From the NCBI GenBank assembly GCA_001695595.3, contig MBPM02000058.1, positions 248,001-312,000 on the forward strand: DNA of 64,000 bases. The letters run 5' to 3'. The first letter of the stretch is position 1; each line of letters starts with the position of its first letter. Source of the stretch: Plasmopara viticola. Taxonomy: Eukaryota; Oomycota; Peronosporomycetes; Peronosporales; Peronosporaceae. Shown here piece by piece: positions 32,752-44,296 of this stretch. The notes under the pieces were generated by a model, which was given only the letters and a program-made list of their open reading frames with translations, was not told the origin of the DNA and did not search any database. A program made the position numbers and the translations under genes.

Positions 32752-35700
32752 ACCAGTCGCGATCTGCGACTTCTTGCTTTGAGTACAAAAATAATTAGAA
32801 ACATAAATTCGCGCTGACTAAGATCAATTTACTTTGGCTGCCCACGCCGCACGCGGCTCTTCAGCCCTATGATTAAATTGGTGGCACTATCTGAGGCCCT
32901 TCAGTCACCCTCATTTGTTTTGTCAGCAAAGTCGCGCACCTTTCAAGAGACGTCTCTGGCTCCAAACGAGCTTCGAGAGGCTATTTGAGTTGCCCCTTAT
33001 AACTAATTAGGTGCGTTGACATCGTCTTGGGAAGGTAGATGGTGATGGCTAGACCACTACGTCTCGAAAAAGCGTAAGATCCGATGAAGAGATGTTTATC
33101 TCGAAGATACCGAATACCCTCTTTCAAGGTAAGCATCTAGTTTCAAAAATTACTTTATCCCCTTATATATATTTGAATCTTTTTTATTTTTACCTTAAAG
33201 TTCCTAGAATTCCATCCTACTTATGACTCTTTGCAAACTCAGGTGGTTGACTTCGTACCGAAATTGGTCGTATATTGAAAGTGTGGTCGATTTTTTTCGA
33301 GCATCTTCCCCCACTTATTCTCGCATTCGTGATTTGTAGAGCGAGCGGAACTCAAAGGTGTCTTACCCAACTATATAAAAGGGTGTAAACGTTGTTAATG
33401 TGTAATCTGTATCGTTATGTGCGAACTCAACCATAAAACGCTCATTAGCCCACGAATGCGACACTTAAGCGCACATACTCTTAGTGTCTTTTAGCATACT
33501 ATTGAACCTTACGCCTAATTATCTGCCTGTGGATATTCTACTGGAAATATCAGTAGTAATCAACATAATGCTTGCCAAAACGCAGCGGTACACCGTAGTC
33601 ACCATTGTGTGCGGAAGGCCATGGTATTCAAATAACGAGTTTTTAGAAAGCCTAGCTGCTTGCTCCATAATGACTAACCATAAAACCTTGCCATTTGATT
33701 CTTAACTGGACTAGCTTAAGCAGGTGCAAAAAGCACCATCTTGTTCAGGTGGTACGATGTCCGTACCTCCGGCAAGCCAACAAAAAATGTTGAGCTTATG
33801 AACCGCCGGTGTTGCCAGGCTCTGTATGGGAATTGGCTTGTGAGCAGCTGTCTTGCAAGTCTCTCAGATTACCACATAAATTACTTGCTCATGTCAGCAG
33901 GTTTCTATTGTCTGGCTCGTAAAATTGTTTTTTTTCTCGGTCCAAATGATTCCTAATAGAAGCAATCTGTGATATTCTGCTTCTTTGGCTTTTGAAAAAT
34001 CTAGGCCGGTCCACCTTATAAAGGAGCCAACCGTCTTTTTACACTGAGAAGCGCAGTTGCAATTAATGTCGAGGTGTCAAATATTCGATTTTGGCATCTT
34101 TGCGAGCATTATGCAATAGAGCTCTAGACTAGCACTTGTTCTAAATGCCTGACGATTTTTTTTCGTCCTAGAGCTTTTTACCCACTTATGTCGGCTAGCT
34201 CATAAATTAGACTGCGTGAAATTTACATCGGCAAGCACATTGAGGTTGCCATGCTTGCAGTTTTAGCGAACGAAATTTTCTGCCAAGAAAAGTTGCCATC
34301 TTAAAATCTTTGCGACAAGCGAAGCGTATTTGATGCCGTCTTCAAGGATGTATGGCCTGGATCGACAGAAAAGAGATTAAGTCTTAAAAGTTGCACTCGG
34401 AATGTCACCAATATGTACTTGAGGGCAAGTAATTTCATGTCATGATCGGGGCATTTCCATTCGGCAGCTTTTGGCTGACTAGCCTAGAAAATTTGACCTG
34501 CTCAGGGTCCGACCTCATCTATTTGCGGTAGCGCATAACGGCTGGCTTGAATTCAGAAGTGCCGCGATCATCCCCATACGGATTTGGCTCGTCCAAGAAA
34601 GCGAGAGCACTCTCTACTCAAGACATTTCTTGGTTTTATTGATAGCATATTGGTACTAAATTACTCAATGTCTGTTCTCAAAAGTCGAAACAAAAGCTTT
34701 TCGAGGCCCGTGTAGCTAGCAATGTATTGTGAATGCAATCAGATATTAGTTATAACTTCTTGTAACGTAGCAAAAACCAAGCCGAGACGTTATTCGCTAA
34801 GAAGGCAAGTACGTGCAGCCATACGACAATTGATCGAGCCCATTGCCACCGTCACCGTCCGACTGGTCATGAAATTATGGTGCTTAAAATTCATCAGGCG
34901 ATGCTCTCTTAATGGAAGGCTGATCTATGAGCTTCCCACAAAAATACGCGACTTCATGACGCAGTTTAAACCTCGCGGTTAAAAAAAATATTCTTTTTTA
35001 TTGAATTTAAAAAAATACTTTTTTCCAGAAAATCCAACACACATTCTGTTAACGAATAATTTTTTCTACCGATTGGATTGCTTTATATTTTTATTGAAAG
35101 AGGAATTCGAATCCGCATTTGCTAGAAACTACCGAGTGAAGGATGGCATGTATTTTTTAGTACAATTAAATTAAAGATATTTTATGCTATGTATGTCGAT
35201 CTAAGGGATCAGAAATGCACCATTAGGAAAATCAAAACATGCTGGATTCAACAAATTATTGTGAGCCGCTTTCTAATTTTGCGCTGAGTGACTTCAGACT
35301 TTATGCTAGAAAATAAACAACATCGCATTGCGGATGCGGACTAGAAAGCTTTTGTGCAATCTTAAAAAATGGAGCACATTGAGATGTCTATTTTCAGTAT
35401 AAAGTTGAGCTCAAGCGCGGGTTTTCTATATGTGATGTGGACAAAACCTTGTCCAGAATATAATAAAACACATTTTATTGACATTGGTCGAACTCCCGGA
35501 TTTCTTCGTGACGAAAACGGCAAATATGCAGATGTTGTATGTGGGGCGCGGGACGGACCGTGAAGGTTCGAATTACTGCTGGTGTAATAATCAATCTGTC
35601 CACCTATCATGATATTTCAAAACGAAAATTGCAGCTACCTTATTCGAAGGAGGTCTTAAAGATAGCGTTGGAGCTTGTTACCGTACAGTTTGTTTATATA

Positions 35701-36482
35701 AGGTCGAGCAATAAGAAGTTTGTACAATCTGCTCGAATAATGAGATCGTGTGTGTCTGTGATTACTATTGAATGTAGTTATTCACCTTAGTGATTGAAGC
35801 ACCCCGAGTCTGTACCGCTGTTCTCTACGATCAAGATTTATGACGTTTCTCTACAGCGGCGTCGAGCACAACATTTCAGATGAACTCACTTTGATCTTGG
35901 AACGAACAAGGACAAAGTCGTGATTTTTCTCGCCATGCGCCACTGATTTGGTTCAACCGGTAGATTTGTTCGTCATCAGTAAGATGAAAGATGCATGAAC
36001 TGATTTATGGAAAGTAAAAAATCTTCGGATGATCAATGCTGGAGAATGGTCGAATGGTGTTCCCGGTGATGTTGCATGATCAGGGAAGTATTAAAATTCC
36101 GGGTTGCGCAGAGTAAGCCGCGAAAGCTGAGCGTCGAGTCGATGAGACACGTAATATTAGTGGACCCACGTATTCGCGTATAGCAATGATGTGAGGTAGA
36201 CTTTCGCTAGACGTTGATGGCAAATGGAATGAAAAAGAGTTGGCAACACAGCTTTAAGAGACCATAAAAATGTATCAGAAATACTTTGACGGTGAATTCG
36301 TTCCTGTTTTAGGTAAGCCGAATATATTTAAGCTGTTGAGCAGTATTGATGCTGTGTAATCCGTGTAAGTAATGCCTTTGGCGCATCAGTAACATCCCAC
36401 ATATAATACACATGATTTCGAGCAATCAGATTTAGTGTCATACACATTGTTTCTATTTTAGCGTGTTTCCATAACACCTTAA
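32752..36482. other. Relic-rich spacer left of the tandem array
   Basis: 3.7 kb, AT-rich, no supported gene. Contains the Gypsy scrap at 33,721-33,755, the YSGQGF relic at 35,400-35,510 (minus), and long A/T runs around 34,980-35,170. Sequence immediately left of 36,483 shows no similarity to the array unit. Confidence 0.55.
33721..33755 (-). mobile_element. Possible Gypsy integrase scrap
   Basis: Minus strand reads YHLNKMVLFAPA, resembling the RLSKMVHLAPV stretch of Gypsy integrases and sharing 15-16 bp with the scrap at 7,522-7,557. Very short, frames broken around it. Confidence 0.25.
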
Positions 36483-37262
36483 ATGAGCTTTTTACCGTTT
36501 TTGCATAGCAATTTCGCCATTGTGAAAAGTTCGATTGAAGCGCTAGTGATGGAATCGCATTGGCAAAAGAATGCGGTGTATTGCACAACAATACTTGTTT
36601 ATCAGATAAAAATACTATATATTGCAGCTACCCAAAGGATAGAGAAAGTCATACTATCAATTTAGCACATTCGAAACACCGGCCACATGCTCTACCGTGA
36701 GACTACAAGAGTGGTTCGCAGAGCAAGACTGACGATTTATGCATTCAGAACCGACTCCGATACAAACAGCGTTAGTCGCATTTAAGTTTAAGGTATGCGA
36801 TCTAATGTTTGCGCCGAAAATGTTTTTTGCTGTATCTTGAAAATGACTTTACTTGTAAGGCCACACAATACGTGGATAAACCTTTAGCAAGTTTATAGTA
36901 TGTAAACCTTTGGCGCGTGTGCACTGCTGAAATGTCAATGATCGATAGTTGCGACATTGTCAATAAATGCTAGTGACTTCTTGATCCTTAAAACGCTGAG
37001 AGCAATAAACCGGAGTTCCAAACCGATCTCTGACTAATGTGAGCAACACAGATTCGTGGAGCGATCATGAATAAAGTCATATCCAATAGGCGGACTCAGA
37101 AATCACGAATTGAAATGACACATATGTTGGCACTTTCAAACGCACGCCAAAGCACCACATTTTAAGAAAAAGATCGAAAAAATCCAACGCAAATGTGTTT
37201 TTTTGGCTACTATTAAAACTCTAGAGATTAAAAGGATGTTGTCAAAAGCTGCAACATGCGTC

Positions 37263-37715
37263 TCAGCAATAGTAGAGACCACCAAAAGGAATACCAAGAC
37301 CGCACCCGCCACCGTAGAGACCCGCGCCAAACATGTTCCAGTAACCGATGGGGTATGCCCAGCCGGGAACGCCGCCGCACATAAATCCAAAGCGGTAAGG
37401 TCCATAGCCACCCCACCCACCCCAGCCGCCCCAGCCACCAAGTCCCCAGCCACCAAGACCCCATTCAAGCTGCTCTTTTTGATTGTCCTTACTATCGTTG
37501 TCATTGTCCTCGTCGACTTCTTTTTTGGTAGTTGCAGCAGCATTAGCAGGCGGATCAATCGTTTCCGTGACTCCAGTGAGCGTGACCCCGTCGGGCAACG
37601 TGGATGTTTGAGCCTTTTCGTAGGCTTCTACCGGTGATAAAACAAGAGGTTGGTCAGCAGCGGCAACAGGACCGATATAAGCCATCATGGCGACGAAAGG
37701 AATGATGAAGTTCAT
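37263..37715 (-). CDS. Secreted Gly/Trp/Tyr-rich protein, array copy 1 (reference copy)
   Basis: 150 aa, intronless. Residues 1-20 (MNFIIPFVAMMAYIGPVAAA) are a strong signal peptide with cleavage expected before ADQP or DQP. Residues 21-62 are a Thr/Pro/Ala-rich region; 63-84 a highly charged linker (KKEVDEDNDNDSKDNQKEQ); 85-150 the Gly-rich domain, with 27 Gly, 7 Trp and 7 Tyr in 66 residues (my count), starting with W-GLGG-W-GLGG-W-GG-W-GG-W and holding Cys113, Cys138 and the terminal Cys150. There is no RXLR, EER or LFLAK motif, no transmembrane helix after the signal, and no known enzyme fold. Composition resembles cell-wall or adhesive glycine-rich proteins; a structural, adhesive or host-interface role is inference. 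The family is not one I recognise. An odd number of cysteines could permit intermolecular disulfides. An 8-bp deletion marks its upstream spacer near 37,993. Confidence 0.93.
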   Translation of the reverse strand: MNFIIPFVAMMAYIGPVAAADQPLVLSPVEAYEKAQTSTLPDGVTLTGVTETIDPPANAAATTKKEVDEDNDNDSKDNQKEQLEWGLGGWGLGGWGGWGGWGGYGPYRFGFMCGGVPGWAYPIGYWNMFGAGLYGGGCGLGIPFGGLYYC

Positions 37716-37742
37716 ATTGTACGCTTGCTTTGTGTAGTTGGA

Positions 37743-37765
37743 GGCGAATTGCGTTGTGGATGAGC
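37743..37765 (-). promoter_or_regulatory. Inr-like start region of array genes (shown for copy 1)
   Basis: On the coding strand, GCTCATCCACAACGCAATTC lies about 28-50 nt before the ATG and resembles the 16-nt oomycete core promoter (GCTCATTYYNCAWTTT) in its first half. It is unchanged in the other copies, including the plus-strand ones. The transcription start is not shown directly. Confidence 0.4.
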
Positions 37766-37801
37766 AAGATCACTTCGAGAGTCGGCAATAGTCATTACTT
37801 G

Positions 37802-37972
37802 TCATGAGCTTTTTACCGTTTTTGCATAGCAATTTCGCCATTGTGAAAAGTTCGATTGAAGCGCTAGTGATGGAATCGCATTGGCAAAAGAATGCGGTGT
37901 ATTGCACAACAATACTTGTTTATCAGATAAAATACTATATATTGCAGCTACCCAAAGGATAGAGAAAGTCAT
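37802..37972 (-). other. 56-codon open frame upstream of the array gene, same strand
   Basis: In the spacer, 86 bp before the start codon of copy 1, an ATG-to-TGA frame starts with a hydrophobic segment (MTFSILWVAAIYSIL) and has Cys23 and Cys48. Units 12 and 13 carry a 9-bp in-frame deletion removing three residues (IYS or YSI). It is disrupted by one extra A in the leftmost spacer and by a 1-bp loss in the plus-strand spacer near 63,782. Could be a short secreted peptide, an upstream ORF or plain spacer; coding status is undecided. Confidence 0.25.
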
Positions 37973-38573
37973 ACTATCAATTTAGCACATTCGGCCACAT
38001 GCTCTACCGTGAGACTACAAGAGTGGTTCGCAGAGCAAGACTGACGATTTCTGCATTCAGAACCGACTCCGATACAAACAGCGTTAGTCGCATTCAAGTT
38101 TAAGGTATGCGATCTAATGATTGCGCCGAAAATGATTTTTGCTGTATCTTGAAAATGACTTTACTTGTAAGGCCACACAATACGTGGATAAACCTTTAGC
38201 AAGTTTATAGTATGTAAACCTTTGGCGCGTGTGCACTGCTGAAATGTCAATGATCGATAGTTGCGACATTGTCAATAAATGCTAGTGACTTCTTGATCCT
38301 TTAAACGCTGAGAGTAATAAACCGGAGTTCCAAACCGGTCTCTGACTAATGTGAGCAACACAGATTCGTGGTGCGATCGTAAATAAAGTCATATCCAATA
38401 GGCGGACTCAGAAATCACGAATTGAAATGACACATATGTTGGCACTTTCAAACGCACGCCAAAGCACCACATTTTAAGAAAAAGATCGAAAAATCCAACG
38501 CAAATGTGTTTTTTTGGCTACTATTAAAACTCTAGAGATTAAAAGGATGTTGTCAAAAGCTGCAACATGCGTC

Positions 38574-39026
38574 TCAGCAATAGTAGAGACCACCAAAAGG
38601 AATACCAAGACCGCACCCGCCACCGTAGAGACCCGCGCCAAACATGTTCCAGTAACCGATGGGGTATGCCCAGCCGGGAACGCCGCCGCACATAAATCCA
38701 AAGCGGTAAGGTCCATAGCCACCCCACCCACCCCAGCCGCCCCAGCCACCAAGTCCCCAGCCACCAAGACCCCATTCAAGCTGCTCTTTTTGATTGTCCT
38801 TACTATCGTTGTCATTGTCCTCGTCGACTTCTTTTTTGGTAGTTGCAGCAGCATTAGCAGGCGGATCAATCGTTTCCGTGACTCCAGTGAGCGTGACCCC
38901 GTCGGGCAACGTGGATGTTTGAGCCTTTTCGTAGGCTTCTACCGGTGATAAAACAAGAGGTTGGTCAGCAGCGGCAACAGGACCGATATAAGCCATCATG
39001 GCGACGAAAGGAATGATGAAGTTCAT
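38574..39026 (-). CDS. Array copy 2 of the Gly/Trp-rich secreted protein
   Basis: Same protein as the copy at 37263-37715. Its downstream A-run near 38,490 is one base shorter than in most units, which alters only the overlapping alternative frame. Confidence 0.93.
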   Translation of the reverse strand: MNFIIPFVAMMAYIGPVAAADQPLVLSPVEAYEKAQTSTLPDGVTLTGVTETIDPPANAAATTKKEVDEDNDNDSKDNQKEQLEWGLGGWGLGGWGGWGGWGGYGPYRFGFMCGGVPGWAYPIGYWNMFGAGLYGGGCGLGIPFGGLYYC

Positions 39027-39886
39027 ATTGTACGCTTGCTTTGTGTAGTTGGAGGCGAATTGCGTTGTGGATGAGCAAGATCACTTCGAGAGTCGGCAAT
39101 AGTCATTACTTGTCATGAGCTTTTTACCGTTTTTGCATAGCAATTTCGCCATTGTGAAAAGTTCGATTGAAGCGCTAGTGATGGAATCGCATTGGCAAAA
39201 GAATGCGGTGTATTGCACAACAATACTTGTTTATCAGATAAAATACTATATATTGCAGCTACCCAAAGGATAGAGAAAGTCATACTATCAATTTAGCACA
39301 TTCGAAACACCGGCCACATGCTCTACCGTGAGACTACAAGAGTGGTTCGCAGAGCAAGACTGACGATTTCTGCTTTCAAGACCGACTCCGATACAAACAG
39401 CTTTAGTCGCATTCAAGTTTAAGGTATGCGATCTAATGATTGCGCCAAAAATGATTTTTGCTTGAAAATGGCTTTACTTGTAAGGCCACACAATACGTGG
39501 ATAAACCTTTAGCAAGTTTATAGTATGTAAACCTTTGGCGCGTGTGCACTGCTGAAATGTCAATGATCGATAGTTGCGACATTGTCAATAAATGCTAGTG
39601 ACTTCTTGATCCTAAAACGCTGAGAGTAATAAACCGGAGTTCCAAACCGATCTCTGACTAATGTGAGCAACACAGATTCGTGGTGCGATCATGAATAAAG
39701 TCATATCCAATAGACGGACTCAGAAATCACGAATTGAAATGACACATATGTTGGCACTTTCAAACGCACGCCAAAGCACCACATTTTAAGAAAAAGATCG
39801 AAAAAATCCAACGCAAATGTGTTTTTTTGGCTACTATTAAAACTCTAGAGATTAAAAGGATGTTGTCAAAAGCTGCAACATGCGTC

Positions 39887-40339
39887 TCAGCAATAGTAGA
39901 GACCACCAAAAGGAATACCAAGACCGCACCCGCCACCGTAGAGACCCGCGCCAAACATGTTCCAGTAACCGATGGGGTATGCCCAGCCGGGAACGCCGCC
40001 GCACATAAATCCAAAGCGGTAAGGTCCATAGCCACCCCACCCACCCCAGCCGCCCCAGCCACCAAGTCCCCAGCCACCAAGACCCCATTCAAGCTGCTCT
40101 TTTTGATTGTCCTTACTATCGTTGTCATTGTCCTCGTCGACTTCTTTTTTGGTAGTTGCAGCAGCATTAGCAGGCGGATCAATCGTTTCCGTGACTCCAG
40201 TGAGCGTGACCCCGTCGGGCAACGTGGATGTTTGAGCCTTTTCGTAGGCTTCTACCGGTGATAAAACAAGAGGTTGGTCAGCAGCGGCAACAGGACCGAT
40301 ATAAGCCATCATGGCGACGAAAGGAATGATGAAGTTCAT
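39887..40339 (-). CDS. Array copy 3 of the Gly/Trp-rich secreted protein
   Basis: Protein unchanged. Its downstream spacer carries the TTTCAAGACC variant near 39,374 and a short deletion near 39,463; the first variant recurs next to copies 8 and 10. Confidence 0.93.
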   Translation of the reverse strand: MNFIIPFVAMMAYIGPVAAADQPLVLSPVEAYEKAQTSTLPDGVTLTGVTETIDPPANAAATTKKEVDEDNDNDSKDNQKEQLEWGLGGWGLGGWGGWGGWGGYGPYRFGFMCGGVPGWAYPIGYWNMFGAGLYGGGCGLGIPFGGLYYC

Positions 40340-41205
40340 ATTGTACGCTTGCTTTGTGTAGTTGGAGGCGAATTGCGTTGTGGATGAGCAAGATCACTTC
40401 GAGAGTCGGCAATAGTCATTACTTGTCATGAGCTTTTTACCGTTTTTGCATAGCAATTTCGCCATTGTGAAAAGTTCGATTGAAGCGCTAGTGATGGAAT
40501 CGCATTGGCAAAAGAATGCGGTGTATTGCACAACAATACTTGTTTATCAGATAAAATACTATATATTGCAGCTACCCAAAGGATAGAGAAAGTCATACTA
40601 TCAATTTAGCACATTCGAAACACCGGCCACATGCTCTACCGTGAGACTACAAGAGTGGTTCGCAGAGCAAGACTGACGATTTCTGCATTCAGAACCGACT
40701 CCAATACAAACAGCGTTAGTCGCATTTAAGTTTAAGGTATGCGATCTAATGATTGCGCCGAAAATGATTTTTGCTGTATCTTGAAAATGACTTTACTTGT
40801 AAGGCCACACAATACGTGGATAAACCTTTAGCAAGTTTATAGTATGTAAACCTTTGGCGCGTGTGCACTGCTGAAATGTCAATGATCGATAGTTGCGACA
40901 TTGTCAATCAATGCTAGTGACTTCTTGATCCTTAAAACGCTGAGAGTAAAAAACCGGAGTTCCAAACCGATCTCTGACTAATGTGAGAACACAGATTCGT
41001 GGTGCGATCATGAATAAAGTCATATCCAATAAGCGGACTCAGAAATCACGAAATGAAATGACACATATGTTGGCACTTTCAAACGCACGCCAAAGCACCA
41101 CATTTTAAGAAAAAGATCGAGAAAATCCAACGCAAATGTGTTTTTTTGGCTACTATTAAAACTCTAGAGATTAAAAGGATGTTGTCAAAAGCTGCAACAT
41201 GCGTC

Positions 41206-41658
41206 TCAGCAATAGTAGAGACCACCAAAAGGAATACCAAGACCGCACCCGCCACCGTAGAGACCCGCGCCAAACATGTTCCAGTAACCGATGGGGTATG
41301 CCCAGCCGGGAACGCCGCCGCACATAAATCCAAAGCGGTAAGGTCCATAGCCACCCCACCCACCCCAGCCGCCCCAGCCACCAAGTCCCCAGCCACCAAG
41401 ACCCCATTCAAGCTGCTCTTTTTGATTGTCCTTACTATCGTTGTCATTGTCCTCGTCGACTTCTTTTTTGGTAGTTGCAGCAGCATTAGCAGGCGGATCA
41501 ATCGTTTCCGTGACTCCAGTGAGCGTGACCCCGTCGGGCAACGTGGATGTTTGAGCCTTTTCGTAGGCTTCTACCGGTGATAAAACAAGAGGTTGGTCAG
41601 CAGCGGCAACAGGACCGATATAAGCCATCATGGCGACGAAAGGAATGATGAAGTTCAT
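41206..41658 (-). CDS. Array copy 4 of the Gly/Trp-rich secreted protein
   Basis: Protein unchanged. Downstream spacer has two linked variants (CAATCAATGC near 40,906 and GAGTAAAAAACC near 40,944) shared with copy 11. Confidence 0.93.
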   Translation of the reverse strand: MNFIIPFVAMMAYIGPVAAADQPLVLSPVEAYEKAQTSTLPDGVTLTGVTETIDPPANAAATTKKEVDEDNDNDSKDNQKEQLEWGLGGWGLGGWGGWGGWGGYGPYRFGFMCGGVPGWAYPIGYWNMFGAGLYGGGCGLGIPFGGLYYC

Positions 41659-42524
41659 ATTGTACGCTTGCTTTGTGTAGTTGGAGGCGAATTGCGTTGT
41701 GGATGAGCAAGATCACTTCGAGAGTCGGCAATAGTCATTACTTGTCATGAGCTTTTTACCGTTTTTGCATAGCAATTTCGCCATTGTGAAAAGTTCGATT
41801 GAAGCGCTAGTGATGGAATCGCATTGGCAAAAGAATGCGGTGTATTGCACAACAATACTTGTTTATCAGATAAAATACTATATATTGCAGCTACCCAAAG
41901 GATAGAGAAAGTCATACTATCAATTTAGCACATTCGAAACACCGGCCACATGCTCTACCGTGAGACTACAAGAGTGGTTCGCAGAGCAAGACTGACGATT
42001 TCTGCATTCAGAACCGACTCCGATACAAACAGCGTTAGTCGCATTTAAGTTTAAGGTATGCGATCTAATGATTGCGCCGAAAATGATTTTTGCTGTATCT
42101 TGAAAATGACTTTACTTGTAAGGCCACACAATACGTGGATAAACCTTTAGCAAGTTTATAGTATGTAAACCTTTGGCGCGTGTGCACTGCTGAAATGTCA
42201 ATGATCGATAGTTGCGACATTGTCAATAAATGCTAGTGACTTCTTGATCCTTAAAACGCTGAGAGTAATAAACCGGAGTTCCAAACCGGTCTCTGACTAA
42301 TGTGAGCAACACAGATTCGTGGTGCGATCATGAATAAAGTCATATCCAATAGCGGACTCAGAAATCACGAATTGAAATGACACATATGTTGGCACTTTCA
42401 AACGCACGCCAAAGCACCACATTTTAAGAAAAAGATCGAAAAAATCCAACGCAAATGTGTTTTTTTGGCTACTATTAAAACTCTAGAGATTAAAAGGATG
42501 TTGTCAAAAGCTGCAACATGCGTC

Positions 42525-42977
42525 TCAGCAATAGTAGAGACCACCAAAAGGAATACCAAGACCGCACCCGCCACCGTAGAGACCCGCGCCAAACATGTTC
42601 CAGTAACCGATGGGGTATGCCCAGCCGGGAACGCCGCCGCACATAAATCCAAAGCGGTAAGGTCCATAGCCACCCCACCCACCCCAGCCGCCCCAGCCAC
42701 CAAGTCCCCAGCCACCAAGACCCCATTCAAGCTGCTCTTTTTGATTGTCCTTACTATCGTTGTCATTGTCCTCGTCGACTTCTTTTTTGGTAGTTGCAGC
42801 AGCATTAGCAGGCGGATCAATCGTTTCCGTGACTCCAGTGAGCGTGACCCCGTCGGGCAACGTGGATGTTTGAGCCTTTTCGTAGGCTTCTACCGGTGAT
42901 AAAACAAGAGGTTGGTCAGCAGCGGCAACAGGACCGATATAAGCCATCATGGCGACGAAAGGAATGATGAAGTTCAT
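42525..42977 (-). CDS. Array copy 5 of the Gly/Trp-rich secreted protein
   Basis: Protein unchanged; one G lost in the spacer near 42,350 (AATAGCGGAC), a variant shared with copies 6 and 9. Confidence 0.93.
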   Translation of the reverse strand: MNFIIPFVAMMAYIGPVAAADQPLVLSPVEAYEKAQTSTLPDGVTLTGVTETIDPPANAAATTKKEVDEDNDNDSKDNQKEQLEWGLGGWGLGGWGGWGGWGGYGPYRFGFMCGGVPGWAYPIGYWNMFGAGLYGGGCGLGIPFGGLYYC

Positions 42978-43843
42978 ATTGTACGCTTGCTTTGTGTAGT
43001 TGGAGGCGAATTGCGTTGTGGATGAGCAAGATCACTTCGAGAGTCGGCAATAGTCATTACTTGTCATGAGCTTTTTACCGTTTTTGCATAGCAATTTCGC
43101 CATTGTGAAAAGTTCGATTGAAGCGCTAGTGATGGAATCGCATTGGCAAAAGAATGCGGTGTATTGCACAACAATACTTGTTTATCAGATAAAATACTAT
43201 ATATTGCAGCTACCCAAAGGATAGAGAAAGTCATACTATCAATTTAGCACATTCGAAACACCGGCCACATGCTCTACCGTGAGACTACAAGAGTGGTTCG
43301 CAGAGCAAGACTGACGATTTCTGCATTCAGAACCGACTCCGATACAAACAGCGTTAGTCGCATTTAAGTTTAAGGTATGCGATCTAATGATTGCGCCGAA
43401 AATGATTTTTGCTGTATCTTGAAAATGACTTTACTTGTAAGGCCACACAATACGTGGATAAACCTTTAGCAAGTTTATAGTATGTAAACCTTTGGCGCGT
43501 GTGCACTGCTGAAATGTCAATGATCGATAGTTGCGACATTGTCAATAAATGCTAGTGACTTCTTGATCCTTAAAACGCTGAGAGTAATAAACCGGAGTTC
43601 CAAACCGATCTCTGACTAATGTGAGCAACACAGATTCGTGGTGCGATCATGAATAAAGTCATATCCAATAGCGGACTCAGAAATCACGAATTGAAATGAC
43701 ACATATGTTGGCACTTTCAAACGCACGCCAAAGCACCACATTTTAAGAAAAAGATCGAAAAAATCCAACGCAAATGTGTTTTTTTGGCTACTATTAAAAC
43801 TCTAGAGATTAAAAGGATGTTGTCAAAAGCTGCAACATGCGTC

Positions 43844-44296
43844 TCAGCAATAGTAGAGACCACCAAAAGGAATACCAAGACCGCACCCGCCACCGTAGAG
43901 ACCCGCGCCAAACATGTTCCAGTAACCGATGGGGTATGCCCAGCCGGGAACGCCGCCGCACATAAATCCAAAGCGGTAAGGTCCATAGCCACCCCACCCA
44001 CCCCAGCCGCCCCAGCCACCAAGTCCCCAGCCACCAAGACCCCATTCAAGCTGCTCTTTTTGATTGTCCTTACTATCGTTGTCATTGTCCTCGTCGACTT
44101 CTTTTTTGGTAGTTGCAGCAGCATTAGCAGGCGGATCAATCGTTTCCGTGACTCCAGTGAGCGTGACCCCGTCGGGCAACGTGGATGTTTGAGCCTTTTC
44201 GTAGGCTTCTACCGGTGATAAAACAAGAGGTTGGTCAGCAGCGGCAACAGGACCGATATAAGCCATCATGGCGACGAAAGGAATGATGAAGTTCAT
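43844..44296 (-). CDS. Array copy 6 of the Gly/Trp-rich secreted protein
   Basis: Protein unchanged; spacer almost the same as that of copy 5, unit length 1319 bp, consistent with a recent neighbour duplication. Confidence 0.93.
   Translation of the reverse strand: MNFIIPFVAMMAYIGPVAAADQPLVLSPVEAYEKAQTSTLPDGVTLTGVTETIDPPANAAATTKKEVDEDNDNDSKDNQKEQLEWGLGGWGLGGWGGWGGWGGYGPYRFGFMCGGVPGWAYPIGYWNMFGAGLYGGGCGLGIPFGGLYYC

Noticed and set aside
35540..35590. tRNA-like B-box (GGTTCGAATTA)
   Set aside because: No matching acceptor stem, D-arm or anticodon arm could be folded around it.
37203..37637. Antisense 144-codon frame repeated in every array unit
   Set aside because: It mirrors the Gly/Trp codons of the real gene; its hydrophobic stretch is the complement of the charged linker. 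Its conservation follows from unit identity and gives no independent support.
37263..37715. RXLR or Crinkler effector assignment for the array protein
   Set aside because: After the signal peptide there is no RXLR, EER, WY-type or LFLAK motif; the Gly/Trp domain is unlike either class.
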